A DNA stretch of 64,000 nucleotides, taken from the NCBI RefSeq assembly GCF_041361465.1, contig NZ_JBGKAC010000002.1, forward strand, positions 496,001-560,000, in the 5' to 3' direction. This stretch comes from Halobaculum sp. MBLA0143. GTDB taxonomy: Archaea > Halobacteriota > Halobacteria > Halobacteriales > Haloferacaceae. Each line of letters opens with the position of its first letter. The first letter of the stretch is position 1. Below are positions 50,812 through 59,904 of the stretch, piece after piece. The translations under genes and the position numbers were made by a program. A model generated the notes under the pieces. It did not search any database. It was not told where the DNA came from and saw only the letters and a list, made by a program, of their open reading frames with translations.

Positions 50812-53606
50812 CGCTCGACCTCCAGCGTCACTTCGAACGTCGCGTCCTCGGGGGTCGACAGCCCGAGCAACACCTCGTTGAACAGGCGATCCCTGGCGAC
50901 GGGCTCCCCGAACTCGATGTCGAGCGTCTCGTCGGTCTCGACCGTGTCGACGACGCCGTCGGTCCCGAGTCCGCGCGTCTCTACCGCCGCCGCCGAGAGC
51001 GTCCCCGAGTACCCGACCTCCGCACGGTGTACCTCGGCGGACACACTCACCTCTCGTTCCAGCGTGTCGATCAGCGTCGGCAGGTCGGTCGCCTCCAACC
51101 GTCCGTACGCCGGAACCCGTTCGAGAGTCTGCTCGTCGTCCGTGCCGTCGGCCCCACCGAGTCCGTCGAGGAGTTCGTCCACGTCTCCGTCTTCCACCTC
51201 GACGGTGCCGTCCTCGAGGTCGGTGACGTCGAACTCGAAGCCACACGCACAGGTCGTCCCGTCGAGCCGGTCGCCACACTGTGGACACTCGAAGGCAGTC
51301 TGCTCCGGCGACCCACCCGAGACGCCGACGGTGCCGCCGGACCCCCCGCCCGTCGACGTCGACCCGCCGCCGGACTCGCTCGGGGTCGTCGTGTCGATCG
51401 TGATCGTCTCTCCGCCTCCGTCGTCCGGGTCGTCGACGTACTGCTCGTGGACGATCGTGGTCTCGCTCCCGAGACTCCCGACCGACTCGCCGAAGTAGTT
51501 CCCGACCTTGATACGCTCCTCTCGACAGAGCCGGTCGATCGCATCTTCGAGGTCGGACTCGTCTGTGAGCGTCGGGAGCGTCTCCGAGCGGTAGAAGTCG
51601 TTGCGGAGGAACCGGTACTGGACACCCCCCTGCTCGTGTTCGACGTTCTCGATCACCGCGCCCTCTAGCTCCGAACGGCCGGGAGCGACCACCTCCCGGA
51701 CGGCCTCGTAGTAGTCGCCGTCGCTCGACAGTTCCTGCGGGAACAGCCCTCGCTCCGTCGGAACGTGTACCTCGCCGTACTTGTCCGACACCCGGTCGAG
51801 TAGGTTCTGGTGGTTCTGTTCGTGGACGTCTTCGAACCCCTCTGGGAGCGCTCGTCGTTCCTGCCGCAGCAGTTCCTCTCCGGCGACCACCTTCCGTGCG
51901 AGCTCCCGGATCCCAGTGTTGGTGTCGACGCTCCCCCCGCTCTCCGGCGTCACCAGGACGATAGTGTTGCTGTACTCTCGCTCCTGGCCCGTCGTCAGTG
52001 CCTCGAACTGCTCGTCGTAGCTCCGGTGTGCCGACAGCGAGACGACCAGCTTCAGACGCTTGGTGTCCGGAACGTCCTGTTCCGTGTTGACCGGGTCGAG
52101 AACGAACACGTCGTTCTGGCCGTCGAACAGTTCCTCGGAGACGAGCCGTTCGACTCGGTGGATCGCGTCGTCCCTGTGGACGTCTTCCGCCTTCTTCTCG
52201 ATTCGCGCCGCGGGGTTCTCGTCCGTGTCGAACGCGTACTCGCCGTTGATCCGGAAGACGTGCCAGGCGTGCCCGTACACCCGGTTCTTGAACGTCTGAA
52301 CTATCTTGTGTGCATTTCCCCCCTTCCGGAGCGTCCCCATCAACATCCGGTGTCTGTTCGCGCCCTCCTCGCCGCCGCGCGCGAGACTGTGGAGCAACAC
52401 CGTGTTCAACAGCTCTTCCACGTACTCGTCGAACGTCCGGTCCTCGCCGTCGCCCGCCGGCTCCCCCAGTCTGTGGTAGTCGTTGAGGTACTTCCCGACG
52501 AGTTCGCCGTCGACGAACCGGAACCACCCGGAGAACCCGACGACGTCGACGTCTCCGGTGAGGATCAGATCCGTCTCGTGGTAACAGTCCGCCAGGAGTT
52601 TCGTCAGGAGTTCGAGCAGACCGCGTGCGTCCTGGTTCCCCTGTTGTTCGGCGAACTTGTCCATCAGCGTGTCGAGCGTGGTCGGGTGGAAGGGGTAGTA
52701 CCGCTCGACCCGCGACTCCATCTCCTGGTAGTCCGACAGTTCGACCTGTTTGTTGTTCCTGTAGACGTCCGTGTACTCCTCGGCGAGCGCCGTGAGTCCC
52801 TCCGGGTCAGTTACCTCGCCGACGAGTCGGTGGAGGATGAACCGGATCTTCTCGTCACGACTCTGTGAGAGGTCGTGTCGGAAGGGGTTCGTCCGTGGGA
52901 GAACGTCCGTGACCTCGGGTTCTTCGAACAACAACGAGACGTAGACCGTGAGTGGCGTGTCCTCGCGCCCGGCCGCTTCGAGCAGATTCTGGAGGAACGC
53001 CAGGTTGTCCGCCGTGTAGTCGACTCGACTGCTCATCCCGAACCAGCGCTCGAACTCGTCGACGAAGATCGCAGTCGGCCGGTCGCCGACGGCGTCGCGG
53101 ATCTCCCGTGCGCCCGGGGGGTCGCCGTCGACGTCCAACTCGTCGAGCCCCAGGTAGTCGGCGACCGTGGTGTCGAGCCGTTCGTAGTCGGTATCGAGAT
53201 TCAGCATCTGGAGCGCCGCCGTCCGGGTGTCGCTCGGCAGCGTCGCGTCGATTCCGTGTTCGTCGAGCCAGTCGCGGGCGGCCGCCGGCGCGTCGAGCAG
53301 GTGGTACACCGCGAGTTCGACGTGGCTCTTCCCGCTGCCGTACTCGCCCCCGACGACGTGTGCGCCGTCGGTGACGTTGGAGCTCGGGTCGAACTTCTCG
53401 GCCGTCTTCTCGACGATCCTCTCCAACGTCCGCGTCGGGTACGTGATCCCGAGAATCCGCCGTGCGTCCCGTTCCGGCGACGCCGTGTCGTCGTAGACGT
53501 TGTACAGGTTCACCTCGTCTAGGAGGTCGGCCGTGGTGATGCCGCCCGACTCGTCGCGTATCTCGTCGGACGGCTCGATCAGCTCCGAGATTCGTCTTGC
53601 CGTCAC
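50808..53606 (-). CDS. DUF499-type ATPase (BrxC/PglY-like)
   Basis: A 932-residue P-loop ATPase. Walker A is GGEYGSGKSHVEL (about residues 75-87), preceded by YPTRTLERIVEKTAEKFDPS, and Walker B is AIFVDEFERWFG (about 160-171). Large helical middle region (VYVSLLFEEPEVTDVLPRTN, YYPFHPTTLDTLMDKFAEQQ), then a zinc ribbon near residue 775 (CPQCGDRLDGTTCACGFEF) after a Gly/Ser linker. DUF499 proteins pair with DUF1156 methylases in anti-phage modules and correspond in role to BrxC/PglY. GTG 53606 is the operon's first start, giving TARRISELIEPSDE. The flexible linker and C-terminal ribbon are notable. Confidence 0.87.
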   Translation of the reverse strand: MTARRISELIEPSDEIRDESGGITTADLLDEVNLYNVYDDTASPERDARRILGITYPTRTLERIVEKTAEKFDPSSNVTDGAHVVGGEYGSGKSHVELAVYHLLDAPAAARDWLDEHGIDATLPSDTRTAALQMLNLDTDYERLDTTVADYLGLDELDVDGDPPGAREIRDAVGDRPTAIFVDEFERWFGMSSRVDYTADNLAFLQNLLEAAGREDTPLTVYVSLLFEEPEVTDVLPRTNPFRHDLSQSRDEKIRFILHRLVGEVTDPEGLTALAEEYTDVYRNNKQVELSDYQEMESRVERYYPFHPTTLDTLMDKFAEQQGNQDARGLLELLTKLLADCYHETDLILTGDVDVVGFSGWFRFVDGELVGKYLNDYHRLGEPAGDGEDRTFDEYVEELLNTVLLHSLARGGEEGANRHRMLMGTLRKGGNAHKIVQTFKNRVYGHAWHVFRINGEYAFDTDENPAARIEKKAEDVHRDDAIHRVERLVSEELFDGQNDVFVLDPVNTEQDVPDTKRLKLVVSLSAHRSYDEQFEALTTGQEREYSNTIVLVTPESGGSVDTNTGIRELARKVVAGEELLRQERRALPEGFEDVHEQNHQNLLDRVSDKYGEVHVPTERGLFPQELSSDGDYYEAVREVVAPGRSELEGAVIENVEHEQGGVQYRFLRNDFYRSETLPTLTDESDLEDAIDRLCREERIKVGNYFGESVGSLGSETTIVHEQYVDDPDDGGGETITIDTTTPSESGGGSTSTGGGSGGTVGVSGGSPEQTAFECPQCGDRLDGTTCACGFEFDVTDLEDGTVEVEDGDVDELLDGLGGADGTDDEQTLERVPAYGRLEATDLPTLIDTLEREVSVSAEVHRAEVGYSGTLSAAAVETRGLGTDGVVDTVETDETLDIEFGEPVARDRLFNEVLLGLSTPEDATFEVTLEVER

Positions 53607-53802
53607 GACCGCTAGAGCGACGGCTTCTGGATTAAGCGCTCGTAGCTTATCTAGCAACTGAGGTGAGAATACTAGATGTCGTCGCAGTCGAGGCGACACG
53701 CTCGTCGGTGTCGGCCCGCCGCAGCCCCCGTCGCTGCCACCGAGCCGTCGCCGACGTGACGGTCGAGCGGCGACAGCACAGCGGCGAGTTCTCCCGACCG
53801 CC

Positions 53803-54201
53803 TCACTCCACGGCGTCGACGCTGTCGTGCGCGAGGTACGCCGTGAGGTCGGTCGCGGAGACGAGCCCGACGACACCGCCGTCGACGACCGGGAGGTGTT
53901 GTACGTCGGCGGCAGCCATCCGGCCGGCGGCGCTCGCAATCGGGGTGTCGACTCCGACCGTCTCGACGTCCGTCGTGGCGTAGTCCGTCACGGGCGCGTC
54001 GGGGTCCGTCTCCCCGGCGACAACGTCCGACAGGAAGTCGGTCGCTGTCACGACCCCGACGAGCTCGTCGTCGTCGGTGACCAGCAGCGAGCCGATCTCT
54101 TCTTCCAACAGCGTCGCGGCGGCGTGGCTCGCGGTCGCGTCCGGCGAGACGGTCACGACCGGGGTCGTCATCAGACTCTCGATTGGCGTCGTCTCTGACA
54201 T
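53803..54201 (-). CDS. CBS-pair protein
   Basis: A 132-residue protein formed by two CBS motifs: ESLMTTPVVTVSPDATASHA to LLVTDDDELVGVVTATDFL, and VTDYATTDVETVGVDTPIAS to LPVVDGGVVGLVSATDLTAY. Stand-alone CBS pairs bind adenine nucleotides or SAM and regulate partner proteins. ATG 54201 starts MSETTPIESLMTTP. It lies between the defence operon and the photoreceptor operon and diverges from htrII. Nothing in the context identifies its target. Confidence 0.88.
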   Translation of the reverse strand: MSETTPIESLMTTPVVTVSPDATASHAAATLLEEEIGSLLVTDDDELVGVVTATDFLSDVVAGETDPDAPVTDYATTDVETVGVDTPIASAAGRMAAADVQHLPVVDGGVVGLVSATDLTAYLAHDSVDAVE

Positions 54202-54362
54202 CGTGTGTCGAACTGTGGCGCCAGCCAGTTATCACCACCGGGCGCCGGAGTGAGTGTGGACGACACACGAACGGATACGGTGTTTCGGACGCCAACGGCC
54301 TCTCACACAGGTTTATATCACAAGTGGTATTCACAGGTCATAAGTGACTAGGTACACTAACG

Positions 54363-56702
54363 TTGTCAGAACGGATGCAGGGGTTGATCGCTCGTATCAG
54401 GGGACAGTACGCGGCAAAGTTGCTCGTCGTATTCGCACTGATCGCGGTTCTCGTCGGGGGGTTCTCGTTGGGGGCAGCACAGGCGGTGTCCGACACAGCA
54501 GCGTCCGACGCCCGAGCGGGGCTGTCTGCGACGGCGACGGACCGTGCGACGGCAGTCGAGCAGTGGGCCGCTGGGATCGAGGCGGAGACAGCCAGGCTGG
54601 CGACGCGGCCGGCGGTGACCGAGGGGTCGACGGCGGAGATCGAGGCGGTGTTGTCGCGGTACGGGACAGACACGTCGCCGGGCGTCGTCGGGGTCGTCTA
54701 CCTCGCGGACGGTGACGTGGTCGCGTCGACGGACGGTGTGACACTCCCGACCGCGGTCGCGGACGCCGCCGCCGGGGGCCAGGGGTACACGGAGTCGTTC
54801 CAGCAGAGTGACCGTAGGCTCGTCGGCTACGCCCACGCCGCCGGCGACGGAACGATCGTGACCGTCGTCGACCCGACGCGGGCCGTGCCGGCGGCCGGCG
54901 GCGACGCACAGCGGACCCTCCTCGTCGACGACACGACCGTCGTCGGGGCCGTCGGCGCCGACGCCGCCGGCGCGACGCTCGCGTCCGGGGTCGACCTCGA
55001 TACGAGCGGCACGAACGGTGCGGACGGCGGCGCAGCCGACCACGACGGGGCGACGGTCCAGCGCGTCACCGGCGACATCCTCGTGGACGACACGGCGGGC
55101 GGCGCGGGCGACGCGAGCGCTGCGGGCGACACGAGCGGCGCGAGCGGCGACCAGTTCGTCGCGGCAGCGTCGGTCGGCGACGCGCCGTGGACGCTCGTCG
55201 TGGCCGGCGCGACACAGACGGGCACGGGGAGTCTCGCCGTCTCCGCCATCGGCGGCGTGGCGTTGCTCGCGCTCGTGAGTCTCCTCCTGTTCGGGAGCAC
55301 CGTCGGGTCGACGACGGTGATCCAGACGTCGGACCTGGAGCACCGGGCGGGCCGCGTCGCGGACGGGGAACTCGACGTGGAGTTCCCGACCCGGCGGGCA
55401 GACGAGTTCGGTGTCGTCCGGGACAGCATGGACCAGATGCGGAAGGGACTGATAGAGAAGATCGAAGCGGCAGAGTCGGCACAGACGGACGCCGAACGGG
55501 AGCGACAGCGTGCAGAGACGCTGTCGACGGCAGTCGGAGAGATCGCCGAAGACTACGCGAGCGAACTAGAGCGGGCCGCGGACGGTGACCTCACCGTTCG
55601 GGTGGACGTGACCGGGTCGGCGGACGACACGGACGCAGACGCCATCCAGGATATGCGACGGATCGGGGAGGCGGTCAACACACTCCTCGCGGAGTACGAG
55701 TCGCGGGTGCGCGAGGTGTCGGCGTTCGCCGACGACGTGGCGACGGCGAGCCGCGACATGACGGACGCCACCGAGGAGGCGACGGCGATCTCCAGTGAGA
55801 TGTCCGAGCAGTTGAGTGACATCCAGACGGACGCCAGCCAGCAGCGCGACGAGATCGCCGGCCTGGAGTCGGAGATCGACCAGCTGTCGGCGACGGCAGA
55901 GGAGGTGGCGGCGACGGCTTCCGAGGTGGAGACGGTGTCGCAGACGGCTGCGGAGGCGGCCCGCGAAGGGGCGTCGTCGGCCGAACGGGCGCTGTCCGAA
56001 CTGGACGAGACGGTCGCCACCATCAACGACACGGTCGGTGCGATCGACGAGCTGGCCGACCGAGTCGATCAGGTGACGGCCGTCGTCGAGACCATCGCCG
56101 GTATCGCCGACGAGACGGACATGCTGGCAGTCAACGCGACTATCGAGGCGGCCCACGCCGGCAGCGGGAACGGCGGCGACGGGTTCGCCGTCGTCGCCGA
56201 GGAGGTCAAGAGCCTCGCAGAAGAGACGAAGGAGTCGGCCGCAGAGATCGAGTCACAGTTGGAGGCGATCCGCGAGCAGACGGCGACGGCCGTCGAGTCG
56301 GCCGACGAGGCGGACGCGACGGTGAGTGAGGCGTCCGAGACGATTCAGACCGCCCTCGGACGGTTGGACGATATCCGCGACAGCGTCGAACAGACGGACG
56401 ACAGCGTCTCCGAGATCGCCCGGGCCATCGAGGAACAGGCGGAGTCGACACAGACCGCCTCCAGCGTCGCCCGCGACGTGCGCGAGATCAGCGAACGCAC
56501 CGCGGCGGACGCCGACGAGTCCGCCGCGGCCGCGAGCGAGCAGACGGAGATCATCCGCACGGTCGCGGAGCTGTCCGACAGTGTCGCCGACGACGCCGAC
56601 GATCTGACGGCGTCGCTGGCAGATCTCACTGTCTCCGACGGGGACGGGACGACGAGCCGCACGGGCCGCGCCGGCTCTCCGGTGACCGTAGACGACGACT
56701 GA
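54363..56702 (+). CDS. htrII: Sensory rhodopsin II transducer
   Basis: A 779-residue methyl-accepting transducer next to sopII. TM1 is about residues 19-38 (LLVVFALIAVLVGGFSLGAA), followed by an extracellular domain (40-290) that ends in a Gly/Ala/Asp-rich stretch (DASAAGDTSGASGDQ). TM2 is SAIGGVALLALVSLLLFG, then HAMP (RRADEFGVVRDSMDQMRKGL) and a long coiled coil with the MCP hairpin tip (MLAVNATIEAAHAG, FAVVAEEVKSLAEE) and Glu-rich methylation helices. The large extracellular domain suggests extra chemosensing, as in Halobacterium HtrII. The start is TTG 54363 or ATG 54375. It relays light signals to CheA/CheW. Confidence 0.92.
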   Translation: MSERMQGLIARIRGQYAAKLLVVFALIAVLVGGFSLGAAQAVSDTAASDARAGLSATATDRATAVEQWAAGIEAETARLATRPAVTEGSTAEIEAVLSRYGTDTSPGVVGVVYLADGDVVASTDGVTLPTAVADAAAGGQGYTESFQQSDRRLVGYAHAAGDGTIVTVVDPTRAVPAAGGDAQRTLLVDDTTVVGAVGADAAGATLASGVDLDTSGTNGADGGAADHDGATVQRVTGDILVDDTAGGAGDASAAGDTSGASGDQFVAAASVGDAPWTLVVAGATQTGTGSLAVSAIGGVALLALVSLLLFGSTVGSTTVIQTSDLEHRAGRVADGELDVEFPTRRADEFGVVRDSMDQMRKGLIEKIEAAESAQTDAERERQRAETLSTAVGEIAEDYASELERAADGDLTVRVDVTGSADDTDADAIQDMRRIGEAVNTLLAEYESRVREVSAFADDVATASRDMTDATEEATAISSEMSEQLSDIQTDASQQRDEIAGLESEIDQLSATAEEVAATASEVETVSQTAAEAAREGASSAERALSELDETVATINDTVGAIDELADRVDQVTAVVETIAGIADETDMLAVNATIEAAHAGSGNGGDGFAVVAEEVKSLAEETKESAAEIESQLEAIREQTATAVESADEADATVSEASETIQTALGRLDDIRDSVEQTDDSVSEIARAIEEQAESTQTASSVARDVREISERTAADADESAAAASEQTEIIRTVAELSDSVADDADDLTASLADLTVSDGDGTTSRTGRAGSPVTVDDD

Positions 56703-56771
56703 ACCGTACTGCACTGAACGAACTGACCGAGCGACAGACGACACACCGAAATCGAAACACGGAGACACGAC

Positions 56772-57539
56772 ATGAGCGCACACACGTCGATCATCGCAGA
56801 GAGCATCACCTACAGTATCGGAGCGTTCGGGCTGGCGGTCGGGACCATCGTCGCGCTGGTGGCGTGGCGGTTGGACGACCAGGAGACGGTGCCGTACGAC
56901 GACGCGGGGTACGCGATGCTGATCGCCATCCCGGCGCTGGCGGCACTGGCGTACGTCGGTATGCGCTTCGACACGTTCGCAATCACCACGAACGGGATCC
57001 AGATCCAGACACTGCGGTACGTCGACTGGGCGGTGACCACCCCGTTGTTGGTCGGCTACATGGCGTACGCGGCTCAGGCGGACCGCCGGACGGTCGTCGG
57101 CGTGATCGTCGCAGACCTCCTGATGGTCCTCCTGGGGTTCGTCGCCGTCCTCCAGACTGGGGTCGCCGTGTACGTTCTCGGGGGGCTGTCGACGATCGCG
57201 TACTTCTGTCTCGTCTACTACCTGTTCGGTCCGCTCGACCGGCTCGTCCGTGACCGCGGCGGCGCGGACAAGTGGGCCGTCTACGCGAAGCTGCGGAACC
57301 TCGTCGGCTTCCTCTGGTTCGCGTACCCGGTCGTCTGGGTGCTGTCGCCCCCGGCGCTCCAGGTGCTCACTCGACAGACCACGGGCGTCCTCATCACGTA
57401 CATGGACGTGGCCGCGAAGCTCGGGTTCGTCCTGATCGCCACCAACACCGCCGGCGTGTTCGACAGCCTCCTGACGGGCGACGACGACTACGATACGGAG
57501 TTGACGACCGACGGCGGCCGGGAGACCGGCGAGTCGTAG
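56772..57539 (+). CDS. sopII: Sensory rhodopsin II (phoborhodopsin)
   Basis: A 255-residue seven-helix retinal protein, 69 bp after htrII in the same orientation. Helix C carries RYVDWAVTTPLLVGYMAYAA, with the Asp counterion of sensory rhodopsins. Helix F/G parts KLRNLVGFLWFAYPVVWVLS and DVAAKLGFVLIATNTAGVFD contain the retinal lysine (AAKLG). The partner gene and the VDW-TTP motif favour SRII over a pump, which would carry DxxxxxxxD/E in helix C. It mediates blue-green light avoidance in complex with HtrII. The C-terminal 25 residues are acidic. Confidence 0.93.
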   Translation: MSAHTSIIAESITYSIGAFGLAVGTIVALVAWRLDDQETVPYDDAGYAMLIAIPALAALAYVGMRFDTFAITTNGIQIQTLRYVDWAVTTPLLVGYMAYAAQADRRTVVGVIVADLLMVLLGFVAVLQTGVAVYVLGGLSTIAYFCLVYYLFGPLDRLVRDRGGADKWAVYAKLRNLVGFLWFAYPVVWVLSPPALQVLTRQTTGVLITYMDVAAKLGFVLIATNTAGVFDSLLTGDDDYDTELTTDGGRETGES

Positions 57540-57767
57540 GGACCGACACGATCACTCGGTGCCGACCTCCCGTCGTCGTGGTCGTCGCCGGTGTTCTCAC
57601 GCACCTCGCCGAGCACGGACCGATTCGTGTCTGCCAGCCGCCCACGGTCGCCCACGACCCGGACTCGGCGTGACGGGACTCTCGACCCGGTAGCGCAGCA
57701 TGGTTGTTCCGAATCGGGACGCAGAGCCAGGGTCAGCCTCAAGTGTCCGACACGGGAACGTGCGAGC

Positions 57768-59855
57768 GTGCCTGACACGGAGGTGGTCCGGCTGCGGGAG
57801 CTGTTCCGTAACGAGCTTCGGCCAGCCGACGGCCACTCCGGCTACGACTGGACGCCCGCGACCGTTCGAGACCTGCTCGCCGATTTCCGCCGACTCCACG
57901 AGCGACGACAGGCCGCCGACGGGGATCTTCGTGACCCTGGTGTCGATGGACCGAAACACCACCTCGGCACGGTCGTGCTTCGGGAGACGGACGACGGGCT
58001 CGCGGTCGTCGACGGGTACGCACGACTCCTCGTCGTTGCCGTGGTCCTCGATATAGTGACGGGCGATCCGCCGGTGGAGACACTCATCACGTCGATCACT
58101 CGACACGGGGGCGTCGATTCGTCGTCGGGCGGTTCCTGGTTCACGCACGCGGTATCGGGAGAGATGGTGACTCGTCTGGACGACACGTACGAGGCAGTCT
58201 GGAGCTGGATCGCCCCCGACCAGGGCCACTACGGTATCGAAGACACACTTCTGCATGGGGTAACTGTCACGATCCACCGCGTGGACAGTCGAGCCGAAGC
58301 GACAGCGGTGCGGGCAGCCGCCACGCGGCCCGGGACGGCGACGACGGAGGCTGAACGGGTTACAAACGGCCTCGCGGCGCGGTGCCGACGGACAGACGCC
58401 TCGTTGACTGTCCAGGAGGTCGCAGGCGTCCGCGGTGAACTACGCCAGGCGACCTCTGGCGGTCCTGTCGAGTCAGATGATCTCCTCCGAGCACACTGGC
58501 GACTGTACTGGGAGCCGAACTGGGACCCCGACAGCGACGGGAGTGTGAGCGAACGAGTCTTGCAGGGCGAGCAGTACGCCGCGAACGAGCGAGCTGACGA
58601 CCCGACGGCTGACTGGATCACCGCCTATCTCGACGGGCTCCGAGCAGTGACGAAAGCACACGGCAAACTCGTGACCCGACCCGACGAGGCACAAGTGCGG
58701 CTCGTGGATTTTTTGTCGGACTCAGCCGTCGTCCAGGCCGACCGACTCCAGCGTCTTGTCACCGACCGTCGCGTCGCCACGTCGCCCCTCGCGCTTGCGG
58801 CGGCAGTGAGGTTCGACGCTAGCGACCGAGTGCTCGACCTCCTCGATCTCTTACAGACGACGCTCCTCCGGGCGAAGTGGGTCCGCGGCGACGGTACCGT
58901 CCCCGAGGCCGTCGAGTCGCGTCGTCGCCGGGGGGCGTTCGAACTCGTCTGGGCCGGCCGCGCAGAGGAGTACCGGAGCGCCGACCGCGACCCGCCGTTC
59001 GAGATTCCCAACTCGCCGGTGGCGGGCTACGAGCGAGCTTGGTGGCGACTCCAGAGTGCCGTCGGGCGCGTCGCTCCCGACGCCGCGTTCGAGCAAGCGC
59101 TGAGCCGTGAGAACGTGCGCGAGGGAACACGCGCCGCCGACGGCTGGCTCGGCGTCGACGACGACACCCTCGCCGCCCTGTTGGCATCGTACGAGCGACA
59201 CGAACTCGACGACGACCGCGTCGGTCGAGAGTCGCCGGACGACCGCGAACTCGATCAGGTGTGGGAGCGCACCGCCGCCGAGCTTCCGGTCGACGAGGCA
59301 CAACGCTACCGCGCCACACGCCGCCAGTTGGGCAACTTCGTTCTCTTCCCGGCCACGGAGACACCGACCGACTCGCTCCCGTACGACCTGAAACACTCCC
59401 GGTACTACCAGGGAGTCGACAAGTCGCCGCTCGTGCGAGCCCTCCCGTCGCCGGCGTCGACGGACGGCCGTGCGTGGGGTCCCCCGGAGATCCGGAACCG
59501 GACCGAAGCGATCGCCGACTTCGCGCGCCGTCAGTACCGCGTCGTCACGGGGGCGAACGTGACACTCGCCGCCGACGAGACGCTTTCGCCGACGGTGGAA
59601 CACCGTCTGCGTCGACTCGTCCGCGAGCGGTTCGACCCGTCGGCGTCGTTCGTCCCAGACGGACTCGACGCGCTCCCGCGGGTGACGGTCGATGCCCGGG
59701 AAGCGTACCCGCCCGCGAGCTACGAACGGACCTGTCCCGCCTGTGGTGACGGAGCAGTGCGTGTGACTGACGACGACGGCGTGGTCTCGTTCGAGTGCGC
59801 GTGCGGAGAGTCGCTCGACGGTCCGTTAACCTCGTTCCACTTCGACGATCCCTGA
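57768..59855 (+). CDS. GmrSD/DUF262-like protein with C-terminal zinc ribbon
   Basis: A 695-residue protein from GTG 57768; the frame before it is basic and non-coding in look. The N-terminal domain resembles DUF262 (ParB-like NTPase of GmrS): HHLGTVVLRETDDGLAVVDG YARL, in which the usual DGQQR reads DGYAR. Later parts resemble the helical middle and DUF1524 region (RATRRQLGNFVLFPATETPT, similar to the RLGNLTLL block), but I see no HNH catalytic xHxxP motif, so nuclease activity is doubtful. The C-terminus has a zinc ribbon (CPACGDGAVRVTDD, CACGES). GmrSD proteins cut modified phage DNA. The gene lies 50 bp before an AAA ATPase gene and may form one defence unit with it. Confidence 0.65.
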   Translation: MPDTEVVRLRELFRNELRPADGHSGYDWTPATVRDLLADFRRLHERRQAADGDLRDPGVDGPKHHLGTVVLRETDDGLAVVDGYARLLVVAVVLDIVTGDPPVETLITSITRHGGVDSSSGGSWFTHAVSGEMVTRLDDTYEAVWSWIAPDQGHYGIEDTLLHGVTVTIHRVDSRAEATAVRAAATRPGTATTEAERVTNGLAARCRRTDASLTVQEVAGVRGELRQATSGGPVESDDLLRAHWRLYWEPNWDPDSDGSVSERVLQGEQYAANERADDPTADWITAYLDGLRAVTKAHGKLVTRPDEAQVRLVDFLSDSAVVQADRLQRLVTDRRVATSPLALAAAVRFDASDRVLDLLDLLQTTLLRAKWVRGDGTVPEAVESRRRRGAFELVWAGRAEEYRSADRDPPFEIPNSPVAGYERAWWRLQSAVGRVAPDAAFEQALSRENVREGTRAADGWLGVDDDTLAALLASYERHELDDDRVGRESPDDRELDQVWERTAAELPVDEAQRYRATRRQLGNFVLFPATETPTDSLPYDLKHSRYYQGVDKSPLVRALPSPASTDGRAWGPPEIRNRTEAIADFARRQYRVVTGANVTLAADETLSPTVEHRLRRLVRERFDPSASFVPDGLDALPRVTVDAREAYPPASYERTCPACGDGAVRVTDDDGVVSFECACGESLDGPLTSFHFDDP

Positions 59856-59869
59856 AGCCAGTCGTAACA

Positions 59870-59886
59870 CGAACTACTTTATCCAA
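59870..59886 (+). promoter_or_regulatory. TATA-like box for the AAA ATPase gene
   Basis: AACTACTTTATCCAATA is centred about 27 bp before GTG 59905 and gives the AAA gene its own promoter despite the short gap from the upstream gene. Confidence 0.55.
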
Positions 59887-59904
59887 TACCGCACGACTCG
59901 TACT

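Noticed and set aside
51810-52868. Plus-strand open frame of 352 codons inside the DUF499-type gene
   Set aside because: Antisense of the ATPase; no start signal and no motif.
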